From the NCBI GenBank assembly GCA_002452425.1, contig DKFQ01000123.1, forward strand, positions 1 to 14,904: DNA of 14,904 nucleotides, written 5' to 3'. The notes beneath the pieces are model-generated. The model ran no database searches and was not told the origin of the DNA. It saw only the letters and a program-made list of their open reading frames with translations. Each line of letters begins with the position of its first letter. Position 1 is the first letter of the stretch. This DNA comes from Sulfurimonas sp. UBA6792. GTDB lineage: Bacteria; Campylobacterota; Campylobacteria; Campylobacterales; Sulfurimonadaceae. Shown piece after piece: positions 1 through 7,981 of this stretch. The position numbers were made by a program, and so were the translations under genes.

Positions 1-332
1 CTGCGCAACATTTTATAGTCATTGAGATCATCCCCTATAGCACCTACTTCATACTGTTTTAGGTTAAGTCTCTCAAGCAGCTCCTTGAGTACACTCTCTT
101 TGTCTTTAATACCTTGAAAAAGATAAGAAATCCCAAGTTCTTTTGCCCTTTTTGCAACAATTTCAGAATTTCTTCCGGTTATGATTGCTGCTTGAAAGCC
201 CATTTTTATCCATGAACTGATAGCAAGACCATCTTTTACATTAAAGTTTTTTATCTCGCTTCCATCTGAAGCGTAGATGATTTTTCCGTCTGTAAGACAA
301 CCATCAACATCGAGCACGATTAACTTAATCAA
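1..332 (-). CDS. kdsC: 3-deoxy-D-manno-octulosonate 8-phosphate phosphatase (KdsC), partial at C-terminus
   Basis: HAD-family phosphatase that removes phosphate from KDO-8-phosphate in the cytoplasm, giving KDO for the lipopolysaccharide core. The first 110 residues are present; the family is usually about 160-180 long, so the rest lies beyond base 1. Visible motifs are the nucleophile loop LDVDGCLTDG (D8 and D10), the second HAD motif ITGR (51-54), and the acidic loop GDDLND (100-105). The start is a TTG at 332-330, giving MIKLIVLDVDG; no ATG exists before the nucleophile motif. This TTG overlaps the hisB stop (TTGA), so translation is probably coupled, with a weak AAAGA six bases upstream. 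It is the last visible gene of the minus-strand run. The DxDGxLTDG form is typical of KdsC and unlike histidinol-phosphate phosphatase, so I am confident of the family. Confidence 0.93.
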   Translation of the reverse strand, partial: MIKLIVLDVDGCLTDGKIIYASDGSEIKNFNVKDGLAISSWIKMGFQAAIITGRNSEIVAKRAKELGISYLFQGIKDKESVLKELLERLNLKQYEVGAIGDDLNDYKMLR

Positions 333-901
333 AGCATATCTTTCGTGCTTGGGATACCGACTTTTTCATTTTTCTGCATTGCACGGCGAAGAGCGACCGC
401 AAAAGCTTTAAATGCCGCCTCTATGATGTGGTGCTTGTTCTTTCCTCTTTGAAGCACTATATGTGCACTCACTCTTGCATTTAAAACAAGGGCTTTAAAA
501 AACTCTTCAACAAGTTCTGTATCAAAGCTTCCTACTTTTCCTGTAACATCTACTTCAAAAACAAGATAAGGACGGTTGCTAAGATCCAAATCACAACTCA
601 CACATGCCTCATCCATCACGATACTCGCACTTCCAAAACGCTCCATGTTGGTTACAGGGTAGATAGCCTCTGCCAAAAGCGAGCCAAGAACGATGCCGAT
701 ATCTTCAACGCTGTGGTGGTCATCTATGTGCGTATCACCCTTGCATGAAATCTCCAAATCAATCAAAGAGTGTCTTGAAAAACTATCAAGCATGTGGTCT
801 AAGAAGCCTACACCCGTATCTATCTTGCTCTTTTGTGCGCCACTCATATTCAAAGAGACAGTGATATCCGTCTCTTTTGTTTTTCTGCTTTTAGTTATCA
901 T
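329..901 (-). CDS. hisB: Imidazoleglycerol-phosphate dehydratase, monofunctional
   Basis: Dehydrates imidazole glycerol phosphate to imidazole acetol phosphate, a late step of histidine synthesis, in the cytoplasm. The protein is 190 residues, the normal size for the stand-alone dehydratase, and lacks the N-terminal HAD phosphatase domain of the bifunctional E. coli enzyme. The two metal-binding motifs are present: DDHHSVED (60-67) and HHIIEAAFKA (157-166), along with GFLDHML (32-38) and E98 in the MDEA motif. The ATG start is preceded by a strong AGAGAGGATT Shine-Dalgarno lying over the end of rlpA. The rlpA stop is 4 bases upstream, and the kdsC start overlaps the stop of this gene. No other his gene is in the window, so it sits among envelope genes rather than in a his operon. 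Confidence 0.97.
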   Translation of the reverse strand: MITKSRKTKETDITVSLNMSGAQKSKIDTGVGFLDHMLDSFSRHSLIDLEISCKGDTHIDDHHSVEDIGIVLGSLLAEAIYPVTNMERFGSASIVMDEACVSCDLDLSNRPYLVFEVDVTGKVGSFDTELVEEFFKALVLNARVSAHIVLQRGKNKHHIIEAAFKAFAVALRRAMQKNEKVGIPSTKDML

Positions 902-905
902 TTTT

Positions 906-1715
906 CTAATCCTCTCTTACTATAAATGAGCCTTGAAAGTTTCCAAGTGCTTTGTAGTCTCTCGCCTCTTGTTCACTTCTAAAACCTTTGAGCCAGACTC
1001 TAAAGAGGCGTCCTCTGCTTGTTTGTACATCTTTTATGATGGTTGTGTATCCATCTGTATTGTTGTATTTTTTCTGTGTTGCAACTGCACCCTCAAATCT
1101 TGAAAAAGAGGCGATTTGAAGAGCAAATCCATCGATAACCTGATCTTGAGGAGTATCTCTCAAATCTTTAAGAAGAGGAATATCTCTCTTCTCTTTGGAG
1201 TGAAATCCAAGAATCTCTACTTTTACAGGAGCTGTTCCAGCACCAACCATATCTATATTGCGCGCTGCAGTGTTTGAGAGATCGATAATTCTTGTCTCCA
1301 CAAAAGGACCTCTGTCATTTATCCGCACAACGGTACTTTTTCCATTGTTTTTGTTTGTAACCTTTACAATCGTATTCATAGGTAGCGTTTTATGTGCTGC
1401 TGTCATATCGTACATATTGTATGTTTCCCCATTAGAGGTTAGCTTGCCGTGAAAATCAGGACCATACCAGCTTGCGTTTCCATGAAAAATATCACCGACA
1501 TTAACAACGGTTGGATAGTATTTGATACCCCTAATCTCATAAGGTCTCATGGTTGGATGATGATAATCTTTTTTGTTTACAGTAGAACTATACACATCCT
1601 TATCTTGGGAGTAGCTTTGTGGCTCCAAAGGGGCAACATAGCTACTTTTGCCCCTCGAACTACACCCCGTAAAGAGAAGTAGCAGTGTAACTGAAAATAT
1701 AAAAAAAATATTCAT
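906..1715 (-). CDS. rlpA: RlpA-like septal lytic transglycosylase lipoprotein (DPBB plus SPOR)
   Basis: Predicted outer-membrane lipoprotein of 269 residues. The hydrophobic leader (2-16) ends in a lipobox-like FTGC with Cys18 as the lipidation site. A double-psi beta-barrel domain spans about 77-168, with the family-typical GNASWYG...NGETYN stretch and likely active-site residues E97, H108 and D134 (in NDRGPF), aligned with those described for Pseudomonas aeruginosa RlpA. A SPOR domain (about 195-268, FALQIASFSRFEGA...) is known to bind glycan strands stripped of stem peptides. In Pseudomonas RlpA cleaves such naked glycans at the division septum; that role is inferred here. The ATG is preceded by AAGAAGA. 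mltD, another glycan-cleaving enzyme, lies 33 bases upstream, which suggests joint expression. Confidence 0.94.
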   Translation of the reverse strand: MNIFFIFSVTLLLLFTGCSSRGKSSYVAPLEPQSYSQDKDVYSSTVNKKDYHHPTMRPYEIRGIKYYPTVVNVGDIFHGNASWYGPDFHGKLTSNGETYNMYDMTAAHKTLPMNTIVKVTNKNNGKSTVVRINDRGPFVETRIIDLSNTAARNIDMVGAGTAPVKVEILGFHSKEKRDIPLLKDLRDTPQDQVIDGFALQIASFSRFEGAVATQKKYNNTDGYTTIIKDVQTSRGRLFRVWLKGFRSEQEARDYKALGNFQGSFIVRED

Positions 1716-1748
1716 TCTTCTTCTTTTTTCTTACTAAAATTAAAAATC

Positions 1749-2870
1749 TTAAGCTTTTTCTAGCTTTACGCTATGGGTGAAATCCCTGCCAATATTTGTA
1801 GCAGATGCTATCCTGTTATCTATGGGAATGATAAGTTGTTGGTTTAAACTCAATCTATTGTTTTTAAGTGCATTAAAATCTTTGATAGCATTTTGACTAA
1901 CATTGTATTTCTTCCCTATAGTATAAAGACTTTCACCTTTAGTAACGATATGAACCTTATAAAAGTTTTTGATTTCCTCTTCAAAATAGTTTTGTTTAAA
2001 ACTAGAAAGTTTGATATAAGGGATATAGATGTCATAGGAGTGAATATAGGGAGGTGAAAAGTCATATTTTAGGTGTCTATTGAGTTTTTGCAGCTCTGGC
2101 AGGGGAATGTCGATAAGCTCTGAAATTCTTTTTAATGACTCCCCACGCGGCACCTTTACTGTAGAGATAGAGTCTGCATTGGCTCTATTGAGCAGATATT
2201 CGTATTCATTGTTGAGTAAAAGCTGTTCATCATTGCCTATGAGTGCAAGAGAGAGAATTTTTCGTATAAAGATTCTGCTCTCTTTTGGGATGTATTTTTC
2301 TTGTGGATTTAACAAGACTAAAAGGTCATCGCTTTTTGCTCTACTTATGGCGTTGGCAAGTTTACCTTCTCCGCAATTATATGCAATAGCAGCAAGATAC
2401 CATTTGCCAAATTTATCATGAAGCGCACTCAAGTATTTTGCTGCCGCCTCAGTTGATTTGATGACGTCTCTTCGCTCATCTACATATTGGTCAATCTTTA
2501 AACCATAAAGCTTTGCAGTCTCAGGCATAAATTGCCAAAAACCAGACGCTTTTTTTACGGAATATGCTTTTGTTGAAAAACTCGATTCAGCCATCGCTAA
2601 GAAAAGAAATTCAGGCGGCACAGAGTGTGTGGCTAAAATTTCTTTGACTGTAGGGATAAAAAGATGCGCTTCATCCATTATTTGAAAAAAGTTTTCTTCA
2701 TCATACATATCTTTTTTGCTGTTTTTCATCTCGTTCATTATTGGGTCATACAAAAAAGATGGGTCTATGTCAAAAGACTCCAATATAGTTATCTCTTTGT
2801 TTTGAGTTGTAAGGTAAGTGAGGTTGGCACTAAGCAAAAGAGGGAGTAAAAATAGAATGATATATCTCAA
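1749..2870 (-). CDS. mltD: Membrane-bound lytic murein transglycosylase D-like (SLT plus LysM)
   Basis: Periplasmic enzyme that cleaves peptidoglycan glycan strands to 1,6-anhydromuramyl products. From the chosen start it has 373 residues: a signal peptide (about 1-15, MRYIILFLLPLLLSA), an SLT (family 1) lysozyme-like domain at about 75-190 with catalytic E95 in AMAESSF, GFWQFMPET (110-118) and AYNCGEG (163-169), a weak LysM at about 238-285, and a clear C-terminal LysM at 306-350 (HIVTKGESLYTIGKKYNV). I chose the TTG at 2870-2868 because AAAGGAG lies 8 bases before it and it starts right at the signal peptide. A longer frame from a TTG at 2912 would add 14 residues but buries this ribosome site. 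No lipobox Cys is seen, so membrane anchoring is uncertain. Confidence 0.92.
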   Translation of the reverse strand: MRYIILFLLPLLLSANLTYLTTQNKEITILESFDIDPSFLYDPIMNEMKNSKKDMYDEENFFQIMDEAHLFIPTVKEILATHSVPPEFLFLAMAESSFSTKAYSVKKASGFWQFMPETAKLYGLKIDQYVDERRDVIKSTEAAAKYLSALHDKFGKWYLAAIAYNCGEGKLANAISRAKSDDLLVLLNPQEKYIPKESRIFIRKILSLALIGNDEQLLLNNEYEYLLNRANADSISTVKVPRGESLKRISELIDIPLPELQKLNRHLKYDFSPPYIHSYDIYIPYIKLSSFKQNYFEEEIKNFYKVHIVTKGESLYTIGKKYNVSQNAIKDFNALKNNRLSLNQQLIIPIDNRIASATNIGRDFTHSVKLEKA

Positions 2871-2946
2871 ATTTGCAGCTCCTTTTATAAATTGAATCTT
2901 AAAGTTTATCAAAATTATCCAAATAAAAAAAGAAAGCCACCTGATA

Positions 2947-3723
2947 CTAAGAGATATTAAAAAGTTTTAGTGCATTTTCTGTTGTAATTTCTTCAATTTT
3001 CTCCTCTTTAATTTCTAGTAAATCAGCTATTTTTTTCAAAACAAAAGTTGTATAAAAAGGCTCATTTCGCTCTCCTCTGTGAGGTGCGGGAGTAAGATAT
3101 GGAGCATCGGTTTCTATAAGAAGTTTTTCAAGTGGGATTTTTGGTAACACATGAAGAAGTTTTTTTGCATTGCTAAAAGTAACCACTCCTCCTATGCCAA
3201 AATAAAATCCATTTTTTGCCAAAACAAGCAACTCTTCATCGGCATTGTAACAGTGTAAAACACCGCCTACTTCCTCCGCACCACTTGAGAGCAAAATCTC
3301 TTTTGCATCTCTTGAAGCATCTCTTATATGCACAATCAGGGGCTTTTTATACTTTTTTGCTATCTCTATTTGAGAAAGAAAAACCTCTTTTTGCCTCTTT
3401 TTTTCTCTCTCTTTCTCTTCGTCACTTCCCTCAAGCCTGAAGTAGTCAAGTCCGCATTCACCCACCGCAACGCACTTTAGATGGTTCATGTATGCCTCAA
3501 AATCAAGCGCATCAAAAGCATCCATATCGTAAGGATGAATCCCAACGGCAAAGTAAACATCGCTGTTTGCCTCAGCTATGGCAACGGCTCTTAAGAGGTT
3601 TTTTGGATCTGCTCCGGGGATGATAAAACGTTCAACCCCGCCCTCTCTGGCTCTTTGTAAAACTACATTCAAGTCATCATCGTATCTTGCATCGTCAAGA
3701 TGTGCATGTGTATCGACTATCAT
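2947..3723 (-). CDS. tatD: TatD-family metal-dependent hydrolase (DNase)
   Basis: TIM-barrel amidohydrolase-superfamily protein of 258 residues, the usual family length. Expected metal ligands are all visible: HAH (6-8), E89 in GECGLDY, H132 in IVHIRD, H157 in VLHCYN and D206 in ETDAPYL. TatD proteins have 3'-5' exonuclease activity on DNA and RNA and a role in DNA repair or quality control in other bacteria; the physiological substrate here is unknown. The ATG at 3723-3721 is chosen because GGGAGGAAAT stands just before it and its ATGA overlaps the recN stop by 4 bases. A frame from an upstream TTG (3741) would add six residues made of the ribosome-binding site. Coupling to recN fits a shared DNA-maintenance context. 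Confidence 0.94.
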   Translation of the reverse strand: MIVDTHAHLDDARYDDDLNVVLQRAREGGVERFIIPGADPKNLLRAVAIAEANSDVYFAVGIHPYDMDAFDALDFEAYMNHLKCVAVGECGLDYFRLEGSDEEKEREKKRQKEVFLSQIEIAKKYKKPLIVHIRDASRDAKEILLSSGAEEVGGVLHCYNADEELLVLAKNGFYFGIGGVVTFSNAKKLLHVLPKIPLEKLLIETDAPYLTPAPHRGERNEPFYTTFVLKKIADLLEIKEEKIEEITTENALKLFNIS

Positions 3724-5267
3724 ATATTTCCTCCCTGACAAAGGGAAAGCAGCTCTTTGGCAAACCCTTTTGCTTCCTCTGTAATCCTCTCTCCGCTGAT
3801 GATTCTTGCCACCTCTTCTGCTCTCTCATCCAAATTTAGCTCTTTGACGAGGGAAGCCCCCTCTTTTTTATATACTAAAAAGTGCTGATTACCCATAGAT
3901 GTGAGTTGCGGCTGATGGGAGATAACAAATATTTGAAAATGTTTTGAGAGACCTCTTAGAACTTTCGCAACGCTCATCGACTCTTCCCCGCTTAGATTTG
4001 CATCTATCTCATCAAGCATCAACACACCGCCCTCTTTGTTCATACACTCTGATTTGAGTGCCAAAACTCCAAGACGAAGCCTGTTAAACTCTCCCGTACT
4101 TATTTTTTGCAAATCCGTACCATGAAGCTTTAGCACTATCTCATCTGCTCCAAAAACGTCAAGCTCTTTTTGAACTATCTCAACTTTAGCATCACGAAGA
4201 TAGAGTTCATTGAGATAGCGGTTCAAATCACGCTCAAACAAACCTATCTCCGCATGGCGCAGTTGTGTCAGTTTTTGAGAAAACTCTTTGACTTTTTTCG
4301 CCAAAGACGCCTCTTGAAGCTCCAAATCCCCTTTTGTTATCTCTATATTTTCATACTTTTCAAGCTCTTTTATCTTCTGCTCTTTATATTTAAGCGCATC
4401 TTCTATACTGCCGTATCTTCTTTTGAGTTCACTAAGTACCTCTAAGCGGTTTAGAACCTCTTCCACATCGACATCTTCTAGCATCTCAAAGCGTTCTTGC
4501 GCACTCTCCATCACCGCTCTTAGCTCATTCATCGCATCGTTAAAAGAGGAGCTATCCACACCAAGCAACTCAAGCGTGCCGACAACATTATGTTCATACT
4601 CAAAAATAGCATTTGCTCGTGTTATGCTCTCTAAAACCTTCTCTTTTTTAGATAGCTCTTTTTTTATCTCCAAAAGCTCTTCATCTTCCGATACTTTTGG
4701 ATTAACATCTATGATTTTTTGAATCTCAAAAGCCGCAAACTCTTTGAGTTCTGTAACTCTTTTTTGCTCCTCTTCTATGATGGAAAGCTCTTTTTTTACT
4801 CTTTTATGCTCTAAGAAGAAATCTTTATAATTACTTCCTAGTCTCTCTATCTCCGGAGAGTGTTTTTGGATTCTGCTATCGAGCATCAAAAGCAGATTTT
4901 CATTTTCAAAATCGCTAAAATCTCTTAGAGAGAGGTGTTTTAAGTAGCTTGATGCCAGTATGCTTAAGCTTTTTTTAGAGATATTTTGGTTGTTTATAAA
5001 GTATCTTGATTTCTCTTTTTTTAGGTGCTTAAAGACATAAACGTCATCCTCTTCTATGCCATGCTCTTGCGCATCCAACTCCCAAGCGACACTTGCCTCA
5101 CATAAAGCGGCTTCACATGATGCCAAACCAAAAGAGGAGAGGATGGAGTGCATCAAAATCGACTTTCCGCTCCCACTAGGGCCCGTAAAAACAACAAGCC
5201 CGTTTTTTGGTTCTATCGCAACCTCTTTAAAACTAAGATACTCTTTTAGGTAAAATCTCTCTATCAC
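3720..5267 (-). CDS. recN: DNA repair protein RecN
   Basis: SMC-like ATPase used in recombinational repair of double-strand breaks. The frame gives 515 residues, shorter than the roughly 550 of E. coli RecN. The N-terminal half-ATPase has Walker A GPSGSGKS (29-36). The middle (about 140-350) is rich in Glu, Lys and Leu and looks like long coiled coil. The C-terminal half has an ABC signature ISTGEFNRLRLG (389-400), Walker B GVLMLDE (414-420) with catalytic E420, and an H-loop SHQ (H451). The signature reads STGE rather than the common SGGE. I chose the GTG at 5267 (MIERFYLKE) because AAGGTGG precedes it and it overlaps the nadK stop as GTGA; a GTG at 5276 would add three residues. The nadK-recN order is common in bacteria. 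Confidence 0.93.
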   Translation of the reverse strand: MIERFYLKEYLSFKEVAIEPKNGLVVFTGPSGSGKSILMHSILSSFGLASCEAALCEASVAWELDAQEHGIEEDDVYVFKHLKKEKSRYFINNQNISKKSLSILASSYLKHLSLRDFSDFENENLLLMLDSRIQKHSPEIERLGSNYKDFFLEHKRVKKELSIIEEEQKRVTELKEFAAFEIQKIIDVNPKVSEDEELLEIKKELSKKEKVLESITRANAIFEYEHNVVGTLELLGVDSSSFNDAMNELRAVMESAQERFEMLEDVDVEEVLNRLEVLSELKRRYGSIEDALKYKEQKIKELEKYENIEITKGDLELQEASLAKKVKEFSQKLTQLRHAEIGLFERDLNRYLNELYLRDAKVEIVQKELDVFGADEIVLKLHGTDLQKISTGEFNRLRLGVLALKSECMNKEGGVLMLDEIDANLSGEESMSVAKVLRGLSKHFQIFVISHQPQLTSMGNQHFLVYKKEGASLVKELNLDERAEEVARIISGERITEEAKGFAKELLSLCQGGNI

Positions 5268-6118
5268 TCGCCCCACCTTAACTTCTCTTTTAAAACATCA
5301 AAATAGTTATACTCTTCTCTATGAATCAGCTTGATGGTTTTTGCCGCCAACTTTATATAAACACTCTCGCCAAGCCCTAGTTCATGGACATCTTGACCAT
5401 CTATAATTATCAAAGCTCTCTCTTCTGAAGTCTTCATCTCTATGGTAAATCGCCCCGGCAATACAACAGGTCTTTGTGTCAAAGAGTGAGGGCAGATAGG
5501 AGTGAGTGCAAAAACGTTACTCATTGGAAAAAGAACGGGTCCGCCTGCTGAGAGATTATACGCAGTTGAGCCGGTTGGCGTGGAGACAACCACTCCATCG
5601 CCATAGTAGGTGTTAAAAGAGCGACCATCCACAAGTGCTTCGACATGTATCATGTTTGAAACTCTTGTGCGTGTCAAAACAACATCATTAAAGGCGTACA
5701 TTTTGAACTCTTTAGCATTTTTTATGACAGTCGCCTCTAAAACCGCTCTCTCATCCACTCTGTATCTGCTTTGCGTAATTTTTTGCACAAAAGAGTCCAG
5801 CTCATCAAGTGACAAATCAGTCAAAAACCCGAGATTTCCCGCATGGATACCGAGAATGGGGATGTCATAATCAAAAGATTTTCTCACAGTCGATATAAGC
5901 GTACCATCACCTCCAAAGCTAACTAAAAAATCAGCCTCTTTGCAGATTGTCTTAAAGTCATGCCCCACAAGACCAATCATAGCCGCACTTGTACTCTCAA
6001 GCAAAACCTCAATGGCATATTTTTTAAAAATAGTTTCTAGTTTCTTATAACCATCTTTGAGTTCAGGTGTAGATGGTCTTAAAACAACACCTACTTTTTT
6101 AATTGTTTTATTTTTCAA
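5264..6118 (-). CDS. nadK: NAD kinase
   Basis: Phosphorylates NAD+ to NADP+ in the cytoplasm. From the chosen TTG start the protein has 284 residues, in line with other Campylobacterota NAD kinases. Key family motifs are present: GGDGT (69-73), NLGFLTD soon after, the STPTGSTAY loop with the following SAGGP, and a C-terminal IDGQ. The frame is open up to a GTG at 6166, but a TATAAT box covers bases 6151-6146. A message started there would begin near 6140, so the upstream GTG (6166) and ATG (6154) would not be in it. The TTG at 6118-6116 has AAAGAG six bases before it and gives MKNKTIKKVGVV, a normal NadK N-terminus. It is the first gene of the minus-strand run. Confidence 0.93.
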   Translation of the reverse strand: MKNKTIKKVGVVLRPSTPELKDGYKKLETIFKKYAIEVLLESTSAAMIGLVGHDFKTICKEADFLVSFGGDGTLISTVRKSFDYDIPILGIHAGNLGFLTDLSLDELDSFVQKITQSRYRVDERAVLEATVIKNAKEFKMYAFNDVVLTRTRVSNMIHVEALVDGRSFNTYYGDGVVVSTPTGSTAYNLSAGGPVLFPMSNVFALTPICPHSLTQRPVVLPGRFTIEMKTSEERALIIIDGQDVHELGLGESVYIKLAAKTIKLIHREEYNYFDVLKEKLRWGE

Positions 6119-6145
6119 GTAGTACTCTTTTGAACTTTTTCGTAA

Positions 6146-6151
6146 ATTATA
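6146..6151 (-). promoter_or_regulatory. -10 box of the nadK promoter
   Basis: Perfect TATAAT on the minus strand, preceded by a T-rich stretch. No convincing -35 hexamer is seen, which is normal for Campylobacterota housekeeping promoters. It would start a message about 20 bases before the TTG start of nadK and drive the whole minus-strand run. It also rules out the upstream in-frame GTG and ATG as starts. Inferred from sequence only. Confidence 0.65.
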
Positions 6152-6195
6152 CATAAAAATAGGCACTGTTTTAAATGGGCTAAGAGAAGTTTAGA

Positions 6196-6201
6196 TATAA
6201 T
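6196..6201 (+). promoter_or_regulatory. -10 box of the aspS promoter
   Basis: Perfect TATAAT 37 bases before the aspS ATG, divergent from the nadK promoter, with no clear -35 box. AAGGA at 6228-6232 is a good ribosome-binding site for aspS. The 120-base nadK-aspS gap holds both promoters and nothing else that I recognise. Confidence 0.65.
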
Positions 6202-6238
6202 CCGCAAAAATTATTTTCGGACTAACTAAGGACTTATT

Positions 6239-7981
6239 ATGAGAACTCATTATTGTACAGATTTAAGCGAAGCAGATGTAGGCAAAAGCGTTGTTTTGGC
6301 AGGTTGGGCAAATAGCTACCGTGACCATGGGGGAATCGTTTTTATAGATTTAAGAGACAAAAGCGGTCTGATTCAGCTTACATGCGACCCAGAAGACAGC
6401 GCATCTTCTCACAAAATAGCGAGCATGGTTCGTGATGAGTTTGTTCTTGTTGCAAAAGGCAAGGTTCGTTTACGTGGCGAGGGCTTAACAAATCCTCGTC
6501 TAAAAACAGGTGCGATAGAGATTGTCGTGGATGAACTAACCATAGAAAACAAGTCGGCGGCAGTTCCATTTGTTATCGGTGATAAAAATGTCGGAGAAGA
6601 GACAAGACTTAGATACCGCTACTTAGAGCTAAGAGACCCATCTATGTATGAGACTTTCCGTCTTCGCTCAAAAGCCGCAATTGCTGCTAGAAATATCTTG
6701 GATGAAAACGGCTTTTTAGAGGTTGAAACTCCGATACTTACAAAATCAACCCCTGAGGGCGCAAGAGACTATCTAGTACCTTCACGCGTGCACAGCGGCG
6801 AGTTTTACGCTCTTCCTCAATCTCCGCAGCTTTTTAAACAGCTTCTTATGGTAGGCGGATTTGATAGATATTTTCAGATAGCAAAATGTTTTAGAGATGA
6901 AGATTTAAGAGCCGATCGTCAGCCTGAATTTACACAGATAGATGTCGAGATGAGCTTTTGTGATCAAGAGGATGTAATGCTTATCGCAGAAAAACTTTTA
7001 GTCGCAATGTTTGGTGCTTGTGGTGTTGAGATAAAACCTCCATTTAACCGCATAGCTTACAGAGATGCGATGGAGTGGTACGGTTCAGATAAACCAGACC
7101 TAAGATATGACCTTAAAATGGTTGATGTTATCGATATCTTTGAGAGATGCGATAATGAGATATTTACAAATATCGCAAAGCAACCGCATAAAAACCGCAT
7201 AAAAGCACTAAAAGTTCCAGGTGCAGATTTGGTTTTCTCAAAAAGAGAGATGAAAACTTTTGAAGATTTTGTTCGTCAGTTTGGCGCACAGGGACTTGGA
7301 TACTTCCAGATGAAAGAGGATGGCTTAAAAGGTCCGCTTATCAAGTTTTTCACAGATGCAGACATCGCGCTTCTTGTAGAGAGACTAGGTCTTGAAGTCG
7401 GCGATGTCGTCTTCTTTGGTGCTGGAGATAAAAAGACGGTTTGGGACTACATGGGCAGACTTCGCATCTTCATAGCAGAGCATGAGAAGATGAATCTTGT
7501 CGATAAAGACGCTTACGAGTTTGTATGGGTAGTTGATTTCCCGATGTTTGAGGTTGAAGAGGGAAGAGTAAAAGCACTTCACCATCCGTTTACGCAACCA
7601 AAAGATACAGACAAAGATGATGTAGAAGAGATAGACTCTATCGCTTACGATATCGTTTTAAACGGTACGGAACTTGGGGGCGGAAGTATCCGTATCCATA
7701 AAGAGGAGATGCAAGAGGAGATTTTCAAACTTCTTGGCATTGGCGAAGAGGAAGCTAGAGAGAAGTTTGGTTTCTTGCTTGACGCACTCAAGTTTGGCGC
7801 ACCTCCGCACGGCGGTTTTGCTATCGGATTTGACAGACTTATGATGCTTTTATCTAAAAAATCAAGTATCCGTGATGTTATAGCATTCCCTAAAACGCAA
7901 AAAGCTTCTTGTATCTTAACAAAAGCACCGAGTGAAGTGGATGCTATGCAGCTAAGAGATCTACATATAAAAATCAGATAA
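6239..7981 (+). CDS. aspS: Aspartate-tRNA ligase, probably non-discriminating (Asp/Asn)
   Basis: Class II aminoacyl-tRNA synthetase of the bacterial type (580 residues). Order: N-terminal OB-fold anticodon-binding domain (about 1-105), catalytic core with motif 1 around GFLEVETPIL (158-167), the QSPQLFKQ loop (194-201), motif 2 FRDEDLRADRQPEFTQID (218-235), an inserted GAD domain in the middle, and motif 3 GFAIGFDRL (526-534, with R533). H30 in RDHGG and G82 in RGEGLTN match the pair (H31, G83) reported for the non-discriminating AspRS of Pseudomonas aeruginosa, where discriminating enzymes such as that of E. coli carry Leu and Lys. The enzyme would then also charge tRNA-Asn with Asp, repaired by GatCAB. 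Its stop overlaps the next ATG by one base (TAATG). Confidence 0.97.
   Translation: MRTHYCTDLSEADVGKSVVLAGWANSYRDHGGIVFIDLRDKSGLIQLTCDPEDSASSHKIASMVRDEFVLVAKGKVRLRGEGLTNPRLKTGAIEIVVDELTIENKSAAVPFVIGDKNVGEETRLRYRYLELRDPSMYETFRLRSKAAIAARNILDENGFLEVETPILTKSTPEGARDYLVPSRVHSGEFYALPQSPQLFKQLLMVGGFDRYFQIAKCFRDEDLRADRQPEFTQIDVEMSFCDQEDVMLIAEKLLVAMFGACGVEIKPPFNRIAYRDAMEWYGSDKPDLRYDLKMVDVIDIFERCDNEIFTNIAKQPHKNRIKALKVPGADLVFSKREMKTFEDFVRQFGAQGLGYFQMKEDGLKGPLIKFFTDADIALLVERLGLEVGDVVFFGAGDKKTVWDYMGRLRIFIAEHEKMNLVDKDAYEFVWVVDFPMFEVEEGRVKALHHPFTQPKDTDKDDVEEIDSIAYDIVLNGTELGGGSIRIHKEEMQEEIFKLLGIGEEEAREKFGFLLDALKFGAPPHGGFAIGFDRLMMLLSKKSSIRDVIAFPKTQKASCILTKAPSEVDAMQLRDLHIKIR

Noticed and set aside
1..332. HAD phosphatase next to hisB considered as histidinol-phosphate phosphatase
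   Set aside because: The LDVDGCLTDG motif and layout are those of KdsC; adjacency to hisB is not enough to reassign it.
2080..2421. Plus-strand open frame of 113 codons inside mltD
   Set aside because: It lies wholly antisense to a conserved transglycosylase, has Ser-rich low-information composition and no ribosome site; a shadow frame.
2914..2919. GATAAT on the minus strand before mltD as an internal promoter
   Set aside because: T-rich context fits, but the box is imperfect and the gap of 76 bases is within operon range; not strong enough to list.
4170..4722. Two plus-strand open frames inside recN
   Set aside because: Antisense to the coiled-coil region, whose Glu/Lys/Leu-rich codons create long open frames on the other strand.
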